The translations under genes and the position numbers were made by a program. Under the pieces are notes generated by a model, which saw only the letters and a program-made list of their open reading frames with translations, was not told the DNA's origin and made no database searches. From JALYNX01 sp040905925 (GTDB lineage: Bacteria; Actinomycetota; Acidimicrobiia; Spongiisociales; ZC4RG35), in the NCBI GenBank assembly GCA_040905925.1, contig JBBDQO010000064.1:1-36091 (forward strand): 36,091 bases of DNA, given 5' to 3'. Below, piece after piece: positions 25,015 through 33,567 of the stretch (its first letter is position 1; the number at the start of each line of letters is the position of its first letter).

Positions 25015-26069
25015 TGCAGGGCTCCAGCCCTTTCCACCATCGGCGCCACCGCGACCGCCTCACCGTTGCGTTCCGAGGACTCCAGGGAAGCGTGGACCAC
25101 CGCCAGGGCGCGGATCGCCTCCAGCGCCCCAACCTCGATCGCGGCCTCACCCCTGATGGCGAGGGCGAACTCGTCGAGCTGTTCCCGGAACATGTCGGTG
25201 TGAGGCATGTCGACGGGCGGTCTGACCGACTCTCGATAGGCCTGGCTGACCAGGGTGCTCTTCGAGTCGACCAGATGCGACTCGTCCCAGTTGTTGAAGT
25301 CGAGGTCGTAGAACAGGTTCGCCTCGGTCCCCTGGAGACGGAGTTGATAGATGCCGGGGGAGGCCCATCCCGTGCCCAGATATCCGAGCGGGCCTGACTC
25401 GAACTCGAGGATCGACATGATGGCGTCGGGGACCTCCGCCTTGGTGTAGAGCTTGCGGGCGTGACTGGAGACCGCGGCCACCGGGCCCAGCAGGTACTGG
25501 AGATTGTCGGCGTGGTGTACCCCGAGCTGGATCATCGCCCCACCGGGGCTCTTGTCGGCGAACCAGCGCCAGGTGTCGGTGGTCAGCTCGAGCCCGCGTT
25601 CGTTGGAGAAGTTCGCCTCCGCCAGGGAGACCTGACCGATCTTGCCGGTCTCGACCCATTGCTTCATCGCACGATGCCCCCCGAGCCGGCGGGCGCTGTG
25701 GCCCACGGCGAAAGCGAGACCCGAAGCGGCCGCCGCCCGAGCGATCTCCCCGGCGTCCTCCATGGTGTGCGCGATTGGCTTGTCGGTGTAGACCGCCTTA
25801 CCGGCGTCGAGGCACTCGAGGATGACGCTCTTGTGGGTGTCGTTTGGCGTGGTGACCAGCACCCCCTCGATCTCAGGGTCGGCGAGCAGCTCATCGAGCG
25901 TCGAAGCGCTCCTGGGGATGCCGAACTCGTCCTGGAATGCGGCGCGCCTGTCGGGAGAACGGGAGAAGCAGCTGGCCAACTCGATGACCGAGCCCCGCTG
26001 GGCTGCTCGGGCCAGCACCTTTGCCCAGCGGCCGAGTCCGATCGATGCGAGTTTGATGGGTTCACTCAT
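25011..26069 (-). CDS. Gfo/Idh/MocA-family oxidoreductase
   Basis: A 352-residue NAD(P)-dependent dehydrogenase. An N-terminal Rossmann domain has the nucleotide loop SIGLGRWAK and the conserved 'EKP'-type lysine in YTDKPIAHT. The C-terminal alpha/beta domain holds the catalytic histidine in GGAMIQLGVHHADNLQYL. Family members act on sugars, inositols and other hydroxylated rings. ATG 26069 overlaps the cupin gene's end by 8 bases. It sits in the middle of the six-gene operon. Confidence 0.9.
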   Translation of the reverse strand: MSEPIKLASIGLGRWAKVLARAAQRGSVIELASCFSRSPDRRAAFQDEFGIPRSASTLDELLADPEIEGVLVTTPNDTHKSVILECLDAGKAVYTDKPIAHTMEDAGEIARAAAASGLAFAVGHSARRLGGHRAMKQWVETGKIGQVSLAEANFSNERGLELTTDTWRWFADKSPGGAMIQLGVHHADNLQYLLGPVAAVSSHARKLYTKAEVPDAIMSILEFESGPLGYLGTGWASPGIYQLRLQGTEANLFYDLDFNNWDESHLVDSKSTLVSQAYRESVRPPVDMPHTDMFREQLDEFALAIRGEAAIEVGALEAIRALAVVHASLESSERNGEAVAVAPMVERAGALQ

Positions 26070-26454
26070 CTCTCTGCTCCTGGTCGGCTTCGAGGAGCAG
26101 GTCGAGCTCCTCGATGTTGTTGGCGAAGTCGTCGTGGGGGAAGAAGCAGACGAGTGACATGCGCTCTCCGGCGTCGGCGAGAGTGGCGTGGGGAGTCCCC
26201 ATCGGGATGCGATACCAGGAGCCCGGGCCTACAGCATGGAACACCCCGTTCAGCCAGACTCGACCTCTGCCGGCCACCACGTAGACGATCTCTTCGCTGT
26301 TCGGGTGGAGGTGAGGGGATCTGCTGGCTACGTGCTCGATGACCACCTCTCGTACCGTGGACTCACCTTGCCCGGCGTGTCTGAAAGGGTCGGATGTCCT
26401 CCTGCCGGGAAACTCTCGGAATTCGAGGTCTTCAGCGCCGACGACTGTCATCAT
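26062..26454 (-). CDS. Cupin-domain protein
   Basis: A single-domain cupin of about 130 residues. The first cupin motif is visible as SPHLHPNSEEIVYVVAGRG (His, His, Glu ligands) and the second around RIPMGTPHATL (His). Such proteins are small metal-dependent isomerases, dioxygenases, lyases or binding proteins. The start ATG 26454 overlaps the creatininase stop as ATGA; a longer frame upstream has no support. Operon position suggests a role in the same catabolic route. Confidence 0.85.
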   Translation of the reverse strand: MMTVVGAEDLEFREFPGRRTSDPFRHAGQGESTVREVVIEHVASRSPHLHPNSEEIVYVVAGRGRVWLNGVFHAVGPGSWYRIPMGTPHATLADAGERMSLVCFFPHDDFANNIEELDLLLEADQEQRDE

Positions 26455-27209
26455 CCACGCCTTCTCATTTTCAGGATCGACTCGACCGTGACGGCGATCT
26501 CGTCTGCTACCGAAGTGGCGAAGGTGGCAGCACGTTCCTCGTCGGCCCATGCCGGGTTCCCGTACCAGCCGTCGTCGGCGATCTCGGTGACGTCGGTTAT
26601 GTAGCCATAAACCTCGCGGGACCGGCGCATCGCGTCGAGCTCCTCGGCTCCTTCCGGCCTCGTCGGCTCCGTGACCTGGTCGATCTGGGCCAGGTCGGGA
26701 TCGTGGGCGAGGACGGCAAGGGTCTCGATCCCGCCGCCATGAGTGAGCTCCCCTCCCGCTGGGGCGTAGATGCGTTGTGCCGTGTAACAGGCGTGAGCAG
26801 TGATAACGAGCACCTCATTATTGGTTTGAAGATCGGTGGCCACCGCATCCAGGGAGGCGATGTTGCCTTCGTGCCAGTTGACGAAGACGAACGTCCTCGC
26901 GCCCATCGCCACCATCTCTTCGCACAGGTTGGACAGATACGACTCGAACACCTCCCGCTTGAGGGAGATGGTGCCGGGGTGGCCGGCGTGGATGGGGGTT
27001 ACACCGTATTGCCCGGCCGGCACGACGATGGCATCGAGGGTCTCGGCGAGCTCGGCTGCTACCAGGTCCGCAGCCATGGTGTCCGTCCCACACGGCAGAT
27101 GCGGGCCGTGTTGCTCGACGCTCCCGAATGGCATCACTACGAGGCCGCTACGCCCGACCAACTCGGCAACCTCGGGAGAGGTCAGGTCGTAGATCGATCG
27201 CCGGGGCAT
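26451..27209 (-). CDS. Creatininase-family amidohydrolase (copy 2)
   Basis: A 252-residue protein with the complete creatininase metal motifs: FGSVEQHGPHLPCGTD (E32, H34, D43), NWHEGN, and THGGGIETL. It should hydrolyse an amide, possibly in a small ring. It is clearly related to copy 1 at 8.4 kb (both share NWHEGN, a late GWYGxP motif and an EExR segment). ATG 27209 is one base after the hydroxyacid dehydrogenase stop, and its own stop overlaps the cupin start. Confidence 0.88.
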   Translation of the reverse strand: MPRRSIYDLTSPEVAELVGRSGLVVMPFGSVEQHGPHLPCGTDTMAADLVAAELAETLDAIVVPAGQYGVTPIHAGHPGTISLKREVFESYLSNLCEEMVAMGARTFVFVNWHEGNIASLDAVATDLQTNNEVLVITAHACYTAQRIYAPAGGELTHGGGIETLAVLAHDPDLAQIDQVTEPTRPEGAEELDAMRRSREVYGYITDVTEIADDGWYGNPAWADEERAATFATSVADEIAVTVESILKMRRRG

Positions 27210-27210
27210 G

Positions 27211-28200
27211 TCAAAGCACCTCCGCCCCGGCCGGTGTCACCACCGGGTGAAGTGGGGATTGGGAGTCGAGAATCCGGCGCGCCTCGGCGGCAGCCTGGCG
27301 ACGCAGGGCGAGCTCGCTCTCCTCGGTGTACCAGGACATGTGTGGTGTCAGGATGACCTGGTCCCACACCGGCTCGAACACAGTCACGTCCGGCGGCTCG
27401 CGCTCGAAGACATCGAGGGCTGCCATCGCAGGTCGGCCCTCGGCGAGGGCTGACACCAGGGCGACGGTGTCGAGGAGCGCACCGCGCGCCGTGTTCACCA
27501 GAATCGACCCGACCCTCATCATCCTGAGCTGCTCATCGCCGAGCAGGTGGCCGTGAGCCGGCGGTGGGGCGTGAAGAGTCACGACATCGGCACCGCCCAG
27601 CAGCTCGGGAAGCTCGACCAGTCGGGCATCCTCTCCGAGGGAGTGCCTCAGATCCGTTGGCTCAATGACCGGGTCGGAGATCAGGAACCGCTCGAACCCG
27701 ACACCTCGCAGCATGAGGGCGACTCTGCGCCCGATCCGCCCGAACCCAACCACCCCCACGACCAAGGACGGCGGCAGATGGAGAGGACGCAGGTCGGCTA
27801 CCCCCCAAGACCCATCCCGCATCCGGCGGTCGGCCAGGGTCAATCGCCTGATGGAAGCCAGCACCAGGGTGACGGTGTGCAGCGCCACGGCGTCCGTCCC
27901 GTAGTCTGGGACATTGGCCACCCACATCCCGAGAGATCGCGCAGTATCGAGATCGACACTGTCCACTCCAACACCGAGCCGGATGATGGCCCGGCACCCG
28001 AGAGCCTCGAGGGTTTCGGCATCGAAGACAGGCGCCGCTCCGGCGAGGATGACGTCGGCGCCGGCGGCCAGTTCGAGGATCCCGGCACGGCTGTCCCCAG
28101 GCCCGGAAGTCAATTCGACATCGCCCAGCACCTCGCGTTCGACGTCGAAATCGCCGAACCGGGTTCCGAGAATCGCCACCTTGGGTCGCCTGCCATACAC
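27211..28200 (-). CDS. D-2-hydroxyacid dehydrogenase family protein
   Basis: A 329-residue NAD-dependent dehydrogenase of the D-2-hydroxyacid group. The nucleotide-binding loop is GVVGFGRIGRR; catalytic Arg is in VNTARGALLD, Glu in FEREPP and His in LTPHMSWYTEES. It likely oxidises a 2-hydroxy acid or reduces a 2-keto acid. The start is GTG 28200 with no Shine-Dalgarno sequence; a TTGATA-18-TAGACT promoter ends 10 bases upstream, so the transcript is probably leaderless or nearly so. It is the first gene of the six-gene operon and is divergent from the molybdenum subunit gene. Confidence 0.88.
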   Translation of the reverse strand: MYGRRPKVAILGTRFGDFDVEREVLGDVELTSGPGDSRAGILELAAGADVILAGAAPVFDAETLEALGCRAIIRLGVGVDSVDLDTARSLGMWVANVPDYGTDAVALHTVTLVLASIRRLTLADRRMRDGSWGVADLRPLHLPPSLVVGVVGFGRIGRRVALMLRGVGFERFLISDPVIEPTDLRHSLGEDARLVELPELLGGADVVTLHAPPPAHGHLLGDEQLRMMRVGSILVNTARGALLDTVALVSALAEGRPAMAALDVFEREPPDVTVFEPVWDQVILTPHMSWYTEESELALRRQAAAEARRILDSQSPLHPVVTPAGAEVL

Positions 28201-28209
28201 GGGTTGCCG

Positions 28210-28239
28210 AGTCTAGGTGAGCAATCGTTTGCGTATCAA
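28210..28239 (-). promoter_or_regulatory. Candidate promoter for the hydroxyacid dehydrogenase operon
   Basis: On the minus strand, TTGATA (28239-28234) and TAGACT (28215-28210) are 18 bases apart, with operator 7 inside the spacer. The transcript would begin within a few bases of GTG 28200. Confidence 0.5.
28221..28232. promoter_or_regulatory. LacI-family operator, site 7
   Basis: GCAATCGTTTGC contains CAATCGTTTG. It lies in the 89-base gap between the divergent six-gene operon and the molybdenum subunit gene, in the spacer of the predicted minus-strand promoter. Confidence 0.8.
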
Positions 28240-28289
28240 CAGGGCCCTGATCTACCGGGTCGGCCGGATGAAGGCTATAAAGGGTCGGC

Positions 28290-30578
28290 GTGGATGACAT
28301 CCCATACTTCGAGCCACGCTCGCTGCTTCGTCGGGAGGACTATCGCCTGGTCACCGGTGAAGGGCGCTATGTCGCCGACCTGGCCCCGCCCGAGACCGTG
28401 CACCTGGCTTTCGTCCGCAGCACCGAGGCCCATGCCCGGATCACTGCCATCGACACCGATGCAGTCACGCTCCCCGGAGTGGTGGGGGTATTCACCGCCG
28501 ACGACCTCGACCTAGCCGACATCCCTGGGGACAGCATCGCCGTCACCGCCCCCGACTTCCCCCGGCCCCACCTCGCCCGGGAGAAGGTTCGGTACGTCGG
28601 CGAGCCGGTGGTGGTGGTGGCGGCCGACACGGCGGTAACTGCTGTCGATGCGGCCGATTTGGTGTGGGTGGACTTCGAGCCGCTGCCTGCGGTCACCGAC
28701 CCCCGCTCCAGCCTCGCTGACGAGGTTCTCATCCATGAAGCAGCCGGGACCAACACGGTCCACCATTCGGACCTCCAGGTCGGTGAGGTCGGAGACGTTT
28801 ACGACGTCGTCGCCGAGGTCGAGGTGACCAACCAACGCTTGGCGCCCAATCCGATCGAGCCTCTGGTGATCCTCGCCGTGCCCGAGGACGACGGGCGGTT
28901 GACCGTCTATATCAGCCACCAGCGGCCCCATGGGGCACAGATGCGGCTGGCCCAACTGCTCGGCATCGATCGGGACAAGCTCCATGTCATCGTCCCCGAC
29001 GTGGGTGGCGCCTTCGGAATGAAGGGGATGACCTACCCGGAGCACACGGTCACTGCCGCCCTTGCCCTCCGCCTGGCCCGACCTGTGATGTGGGCGGAGC
29101 GCCGTCGTGAGCACCTGAGCGGAGGGACACATGGCCGCGGATCGGTGCACAGGGTGAAACTGATGGGGACAAGGGAAGGGCGCATCGAGCGCGCCGAGAT
29201 CGACATCCTGGCCGACCTCGGCGCCTATCCGCACAACGGGGCGGCCATCCCGATCTTCTCCCGTCTGGTCGCGCTCGGTCTCTACGACATCACCAGCGTC
29301 TCGCTGACGACGACCTCGGTGGTGACCAACGCGGCACCGACCGGCTCGTATCGGGGAGCGGGGCGGCGGGAGGCCGCCTACGCACTGGAACGGGCGGTGG
29401 ACGCTTTCGCGCGGGTCGCCGATCTCGATCCCGTCGACGTTCGCATGACCAACTTCCTGCCCAGCGAAGCGCTGCCCCATCGGACCCCGACCGGGGCCAT
29501 CTACGACTCGGGCGATTACGCCGAGGCCATGCGCCGCGCCGTCGATCTGGTCGGGCTGGCCCCGCTGCGGATCGAGCAGCAGGAGCGTCTCGCCGAGGGA
29601 CGGAACCCGATCGGAGTCGGCTTCGGCGCTTTCGTGGAGCGGGCGGGCGGTGCCGTAGACGCCGGGGAGTACGGGAGTGTCGAGGTCAACCGGGCCGGCA
29701 CGATGACTATTCGCACCGGTTCCGCCTCATCCGGACAGGGTCATGAGACCGCGTGGGCGCAGGTGGCAGCGGCTGCCCTGGGTGTCGCCCCCGGTGACGT
29801 CGTCTACGTCGCAGGCGACACGGACGAGGTGGCACAGGGGACCGGGACCTTTGCCAGCAGGTCGACTCAGATCGGTGCTGCGGCCATCTGGCGGACGGCG
29901 CACGTGGTCAGACAGAAAGCGATCGACCTGACCGCCGAACTCTTGGAGGCGGCACCGGCGGACATCGTGCTCGCCGACGGGATGTTCTCGATCGTCGGTG
30001 TACCCGGGACCGAAATGAGTTGGTCGCAAGTGGCGGAGGCCGCACACGAGCGCGGCGTGGACCTGACGGCCGAAGAGTGGTTCGTCCCCGGGGCGCAGAC
30101 CTTCCCCTATGGCGTCCACGCCGCCGTGGTCGAAGTGGACCTCGACACCGGTGAGGTGACGCTCGAGCGGATGGTGGCGGTGGACGATTGTGGCAACGTG
30201 CTCAACCCGATGATCGTGGAGGGTCAGCTCCACGGCTCATTGATGCAGGGCATCGGCCAGGCTTTGTATGAGGGCGTCCAGTACTCGGAGGAGGGACAGC
30301 TTCTCACTTCGACGCTCATCGACTACGCGATGCCGCGCGCCAGCGATGCACCACCGATCTCGTCGGAGCGCCTGGTCCACCCGGCACCATCGAACCCGCT
30401 CGGTGCCAAGGGAACGGGCGAGGCGGGTTGCATCGGTGCCCCACCCGCAATCGTCAATGCGGTGCTCGACGCCCTTGCCCCGTATGGGGTCACCGATCTG
30501 CAGATGCCACTTCGCCCGGCGACGGTTTGGACCGCCCTGGAACGAGCGAGGGAGGGTCGCCGGGGCCCGCCGGCCTGA
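28290..30578 (+). CDS. Xanthine dehydrogenase/CoxL-family molybdenum-binding subunit (orphan)
   Basis: A 762-residue large subunit of the molybdenum hydroxylase family. An N-terminal a/b-hammerhead domain (about 1-130) precedes the two molybdopterin domains. The active-site loop reads SYRGAGRR (353-360), the AYRGAGR type of form II CoxL-like enzymes rather than the AYXCSFR of true CO dehydrogenase. The catalytic glutamate is in AKGTGEAG (about E711). These enzymes hydroxylate ring or aldehyde carbons with water. They normally need an FAD subunit and a 2Fe-2S subunit; neither is in this window. GTG 28290 is the likely start. Its stop is immediately adjacent to the convergent MDR gene. Confidence 0.9.
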   Translation: MDDIPYFEPRSLLRREDYRLVTGEGRYVADLAPPETVHLAFVRSTEAHARITAIDTDAVTLPGVVGVFTADDLDLADIPGDSIAVTAPDFPRPHLAREKVRYVGEPVVVVAADTAVTAVDAADLVWVDFEPLPAVTDPRSSLADEVLIHEAAGTNTVHHSDLQVGEVGDVYDVVAEVEVTNQRLAPNPIEPLVILAVPEDDGRLTVYISHQRPHGAQMRLAQLLGIDRDKLHVIVPDVGGAFGMKGMTYPEHTVTAALALRLARPVMWAERRREHLSGGTHGRGSVHRVKLMGTREGRIERAEIDILADLGAYPHNGAAIPIFSRLVALGLYDITSVSLTTTSVVTNAAPTGSYRGAGRREAAYALERAVDAFARVADLDPVDVRMTNFLPSEALPHRTPTGAIYDSGDYAEAMRRAVDLVGLAPLRIEQQERLAEGRNPIGVGFGAFVERAGGAVDAGEYGSVEVNRAGTMTIRTGSASSGQGHETAWAQVAAAALGVAPGDVVYVAGDTDEVAQGTGTFASRSTQIGAAAIWRTAHVVRQKAIDLTAELLEAAPADIVLADGMFSIVGVPGTEMSWSQVAEAAHERGVDLTAEEWFVPGAQTFPYGVHAAVVEVDLDTGEVTLERMVAVDDCGNVLNPMIVEGQLHGSLMQGIGQALYEGVQYSEEGQLLTSTLIDYAMPRASDAPPISSERLVHPAPSNPLGAKGTGEAGCIGAPPAIVNAVLDALAPYGVTDLQMPLRPATVWTALERAREGRRGPPA

Positions 30579-30588
30579 TCAGATCAGG
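30574..30588. terminator. Small hairpin across two convergent stop codons
   Basis: CCTGAT-CAG-ATCAGG, a 6-bp stem with a 3-base loop, spans both the TGA of the molybdenum subunit gene and the stop of the convergent MDR gene, which have no bases between them. No U-tract is seen. Confidence 0.35.
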
Positions 30589-31538
30589 GAGACGACGATC
30601 TTGGTGTGGGGGAATCGATCCTGGCGCGACCAAGCCTCGGTGATCGACTCGAGCGACTCCACCTCGTGATTCATCTTCAGCGCCCCGGCAGACAGTTGCC
30701 CTATCACGAAACGACAGGCGTCGAGCTTCTCGGATAATGGGGTCCACCCCGAGGAGAGGCCGATCACGGAACTGCGAGCCTTGCGCATGGCCTGCAGCGG
30801 TAGCTCAACGTCGGTCCCCGCCGTGTTCCCCACATTCACCAGCCTTCCGCCGTCCCCAAGGGCGGCGATGGCGCCCATCGCCGGAGCGCCCCAGAGGGGA
30901 TCGATGACGATGTCGAGCGGCCCACCTGCTGCCTCCTGCAACGCCTCGAGAAGAGGGCTCGACCCGGCCAGATCCACCGATGCCGTTGCCCCATTCGACT
31001 CGAGCCAATCCAGACTCGGCCGATGGCGCCCGACGGCCACCACCGAAGCTGCACCCCTGGCGGCAGCGAGCTGCACTGCGATTTGACCGACACCGCCGGT
31101 GGCACCGAGGACCGCCACCCTCTCGCCACCTTCCATGCCTGCCAGCCGGAACGCCAGTTCCGCAGTGACCCCGACGACGCCGGCGGCGGCGGCGGTGGTG
31201 TCGTCGACCGACGTCGGGAGCTCGATGAGCGTCGCTTCCTCGGCGACCGCGATCTCCCTTATCGCCCCGTCCTTGCCGAACCCCGGAAGGTCATTCTCGA
31301 ACCGGACCCGGGTTCCCTCAGGCAAGTTGGTGGAGCTGATGACAGTGCCCACGCCCTCGAGGCCGGGCACGTAGGGGGCGCTGGCGCCGGGCATGCGACC
31401 CGCGGCCACCCGCAACTCAACCGGGTTGAGCGCCGCCGATGTCACCGCGATCAGCGCCTCACCGTCGCCGACGGAGGGTTCGCTGAGGACGGCGGGCTCG
31501 GGCGGAGCACCGATCCGGGTGACCTGCGCCGCTCTCAT
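30579..31538 (-). CDS. Quinone oxidoreductase-like zinc-free MDR protein
   Basis: A 319-residue medium-chain dehydrogenase/reductase without zinc cysteines. The NADPH-binding loop is VLGATGGVGQIAVQLA (about residues 143-158), and ALNPVELRVAAGRMPGAS... PGLEGVGTV marks the GroES-like catalytic half. These proteins reduce quinones or alpha,beta-unsaturated carbonyls with NADPH. ATG 31538 is 72 bases from the divergent hydrolase gene, with an imperfect operator between them. Confidence 0.87.
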   Translation of the reverse strand: MRAAQVTRIGAPPEPAVLSEPSVGDGEALIAVTSAALNPVELRVAAGRMPGASAPYVPGLEGVGTVISSTNLPEGTRVRFENDLPGFGKDGAIREIAVAEEATLIELPTSVDDTTAAAAGVVGVTAELAFRLAGMEGGERVAVLGATGGVGQIAVQLAAARGAASVVAVGRHRPSLDWLESNGATASVDLAGSSPLLEALQEAAGGPLDIVIDPLWGAPAMGAIAALGDGGRLVNVGNTAGTDVELPLQAMRKARSSVIGLSSGWTPLSEKLDACRFVIGQLSAGALKMNHEVESLESITEAWSRQDRFPHTKIVVSLI

Positions 31539-31579
31539 CGCCCGATACAGGTGCCGACCACGGGACCTATCCTAGTGCC

Positions 31580-31589
31580 CTAACGTTTG
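31580..31589. promoter_or_regulatory. Possible LacI-family operator, site 8 (one mismatch)
   Basis: CTAACGTTTG differs from CAANCGNTTG only at the second base and includes the palindrome AACGTT. It lies between the divergent MDR and hydrolase genes, just after a TATCCT -10-like box at 31568-31573. Confidence 0.5.
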
Positions 31590-31610
31590 TGCAGCCGAGG
31601 AGGATGAAGA

Positions 31611-32516
31611 ATGGGATTGGACCCCGAACAGGTCACCATCGTCGAGGAAGTACCCGGCTCCGACATACCCCTGGAGCTCAAGTATCTGGAGACCTGGGAC
31701 GGCCTGTACACCCCCATCGGTCTCCGCCTCCCTTCGGGTGACGGTCCCCATCCCCTCGTTCTGCTCGCCTCGGGGAACGGTGGCGGGGGCATGGCCTGGA
31801 TCAGGGACGCCGTCGCCGATCGCGGTTACATCATGGATCGTCTCCTGGAGCGCGGCTATGCCTGCGCCTGGATCCGCTACCGGACCGAGGTCGAGTTGGG
31901 CTACGAGAACGGCGGTCGGCTGATCCGGGACACGAGACAGGGGCGCGACATGTTCAACCGCTCACCTCTCGAGTACGAAGACGAGATCGCCATCGTGGAA
32001 CAGCTCAAGGAGGACCCACGCATCGATGCCGACCGCGTCGGGTTGATCGGGATGAGCCACGGCGGGGAGATGGTCCTGAAGATCACATCGGAGTACCAGG
32101 GGATCAAGGCGGCTGTGGCCTCCGAGCCGGCGACACATGAGTTCTTGGCCCTGTCTCCCGACGAGACTGCGTTCGTCGAGCCGGAGACCGGGATGCGCAA
32201 CATCGAGGAAATGCAGATGGTGCAGACCGAGAAGGTACGGGCGCGCATCGACATGGACAAGGCACGGTTGAGGATCTCGACCATCGACACCCCGATGCTG
32301 GTGATGGGCAGGGAGGACGATCATCTCCAGGGAATCTTCCGGGTCACCTACGAATTGCTCGCCGAGGCCAACAAGCCGGTGGACTGGGTCAGCTGGGACC
32401 ACGACCTACACGGCTACGTTTACCCCGTGCGAGGCTCGGATGGCGAGTACCAGGTCAACGAGGTGGCCGAGGCGGCCATCACCGGCGTCCTCGATTACCT
32501 GGACGAGCATCTGTAG
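31611..32516 (+). CDS. Alpha/beta hydrolase (prolyl-oligopeptidase-like / dienelactone-hydrolase-like)
   Basis: A 301-residue hydrolase. The nucleophile elbow is LIGMSHGGEM (Ser within GxSxG). Asp and His candidates are in MGREDDHLQG and in DHDLHGY near the C-terminus. An oxyanion-hole-like stretch LLASGNGGGG follows the first core strand. It lacks the helical N-terminal domain of the two hydrolases at 22.7-25 kb, so it is a different subfamily. ATG 31611 has a good GAGGAGG site. It would cleave an ester, lactone or amide; the substrate is unknown. Confidence 0.82.
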   Translation: MGLDPEQVTIVEEVPGSDIPLELKYLETWDGLYTPIGLRLPSGDGPHPLVLLASGNGGGGMAWIRDAVADRGYIMDRLLERGYACAWIRYRTEVELGYENGGRLIRDTRQGRDMFNRSPLEYEDEIAIVEQLKEDPRIDADRVGLIGMSHGGEMVLKITSEYQGIKAAVASEPATHEFLALSPDETAFVEPETGMRNIEEMQMVQTEKVRARIDMDKARLRISTIDTPMLVMGREDDHLQGIFRVTYELLAEANKPVDWVSWDHDLHGYVYPVRGSDGEYQVNEVAEAAITGVLDYLDEHL

Positions 32517-32563
32517 TCCAGCGGGACACTGCCGGCCCGGGCGACTCGTGGAGACCGGGGTCC

Positions 32564-33499
32564 TCAACTGAGACCGTCGGAGACTTCCTTGTTCTCGGGG
32601 ACGAGTGCGACACTGCTGCCTTCTGCCTGTCGGGAGAGCATCGAGGAGAAGTCCTGGTCGCCGAATCCGCGGCCAATGCCGTCCATCACGATCTGGTGCA
32701 CGAGTGCTGCAGTCGGGAGCGGGGCATCGAGCAGCCTGCCGGCCTCGAGCCCCAGCTCGAAATCCTTGCGGAGGAGGTGCCAGGTGAAGGTGGGGGTGTA
32801 ATCGAGGTTGACGAATGCAGGGGTCTTGTACTTGGTGAACATCGAGCCCATGACGCTTTCGTTGAGGAACTCGAGGAAGTCCGACCGGGACACGCCGCCT
32901 GCCTCGGCGAGGAGTGTGATCTCGGCCATTGACTGGGCCACCACGCCGAGCATCAGGTTGTGGCACATCTTGACCAACCGGGCCTCGTCGCCGGGACCGA
33001 CGTAGGTGACCTTGCGCCCGAAGCACTCGAGATAGGGGCGCGCGGTCTCGTATGCCTCCCGCGGACCCGATGCGACCACAGTGAGACGGCCCGACTTGAC
33101 CACCTTGGGGTTGCCCGAGACCGGAGCGGCCAGCACCGCTGTCCCCAGCTCACCCGCGCGTTGGGTGAGCGTCTGGGAGCTCGAGGCGTCGATCGTCGTC
33201 GAGTCGACGATGATCTGGGGCCGCCTGTCGGGCTGGGAGAGGACTCCTTCCGGCCCCAAAGTCACCTCGAGGACGTCCTCGGGGCCGGCCACCATGGTGA
33301 ACACGATGTCGCGCTCGGCGAGCTCGGCTGGTGAGTCGACGATCTTGGCACCCAGGTCGGCCAGAGGCTCCGCCTTCGAGCGTGTCCGGTTGTAGACCCA
33401 CAGGTCCACGCGGGAGGCGAGCAGGCGGTCTACGAGGGCAGCGCCCATGCGGCCTGTCCCTATCCAACCCACCCGATGCGGGTACTTGTTGTCGGCCAT
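32564..33499 (-). CDS. 3-hydroxyisobutyrate dehydrogenase-like NAD(P) oxidoreductase
   Basis: From ATG 33499, a 311-residue beta-hydroxyacid dehydrogenase. The Rossmann loop is VGWIGTGRMGAALVDRL, the substrate loop has IVDSTTID, the substrate-binding glycine-rich loop is APVSGNPKVVKSGRL, and the catalytic lysine is in EARLVKMCHNLML. It oxidises a 3-hydroxy acid to a semialdehyde or works in reverse on tartronate-semialdehyde-like compounds. The longer upstream frame crosses the operator and promoter, so it was not used. It is divergent from LacI regulator 2. Confidence 0.9.
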   Translation of the reverse strand: MADNKYPHRVGWIGTGRMGAALVDRLLASRVDLWVYNRTRSKAEPLADLGAKIVDSPAELAERDIVFTMVAGPEDVLEVTLGPEGVLSQPDRRPQIIVDSTTIDASSSQTLTQRAGELGTAVLAAPVSGNPKVVKSGRLTVVASGPREAYETARPYLECFGRKVTYVGPGDEARLVKMCHNLMLGVVAQSMAEITLLAEAGGVSRSDFLEFLNESVMGSMFTKYKTPAFVNLDYTPTFTWHLLRKDFELGLEAGRLLDAPLPTAALVHQIVMDGIGRGFGDQDFSSMLSRQAEGSSVALVPENKEVSDGLS

Positions 33500-33538
33500 G
33501 TTCCTTCGCTCTCCTCTCGCCTCAGGCAGGCTGCGAAA

Positions 33539-33567
33539 CAGATAGACTCGCGCGTGCCATCCCGCAA
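33539..33567 (-). promoter_or_regulatory. Candidate promoter for the 3-HIBADH-like gene
   Basis: On the minus strand, TTGCGG (33567-33562) and TATCTG (33544-33539) are 17 bases apart. Operator 9 overlaps the -35 box. The leader would be about 33 bases. Confidence 0.45.
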
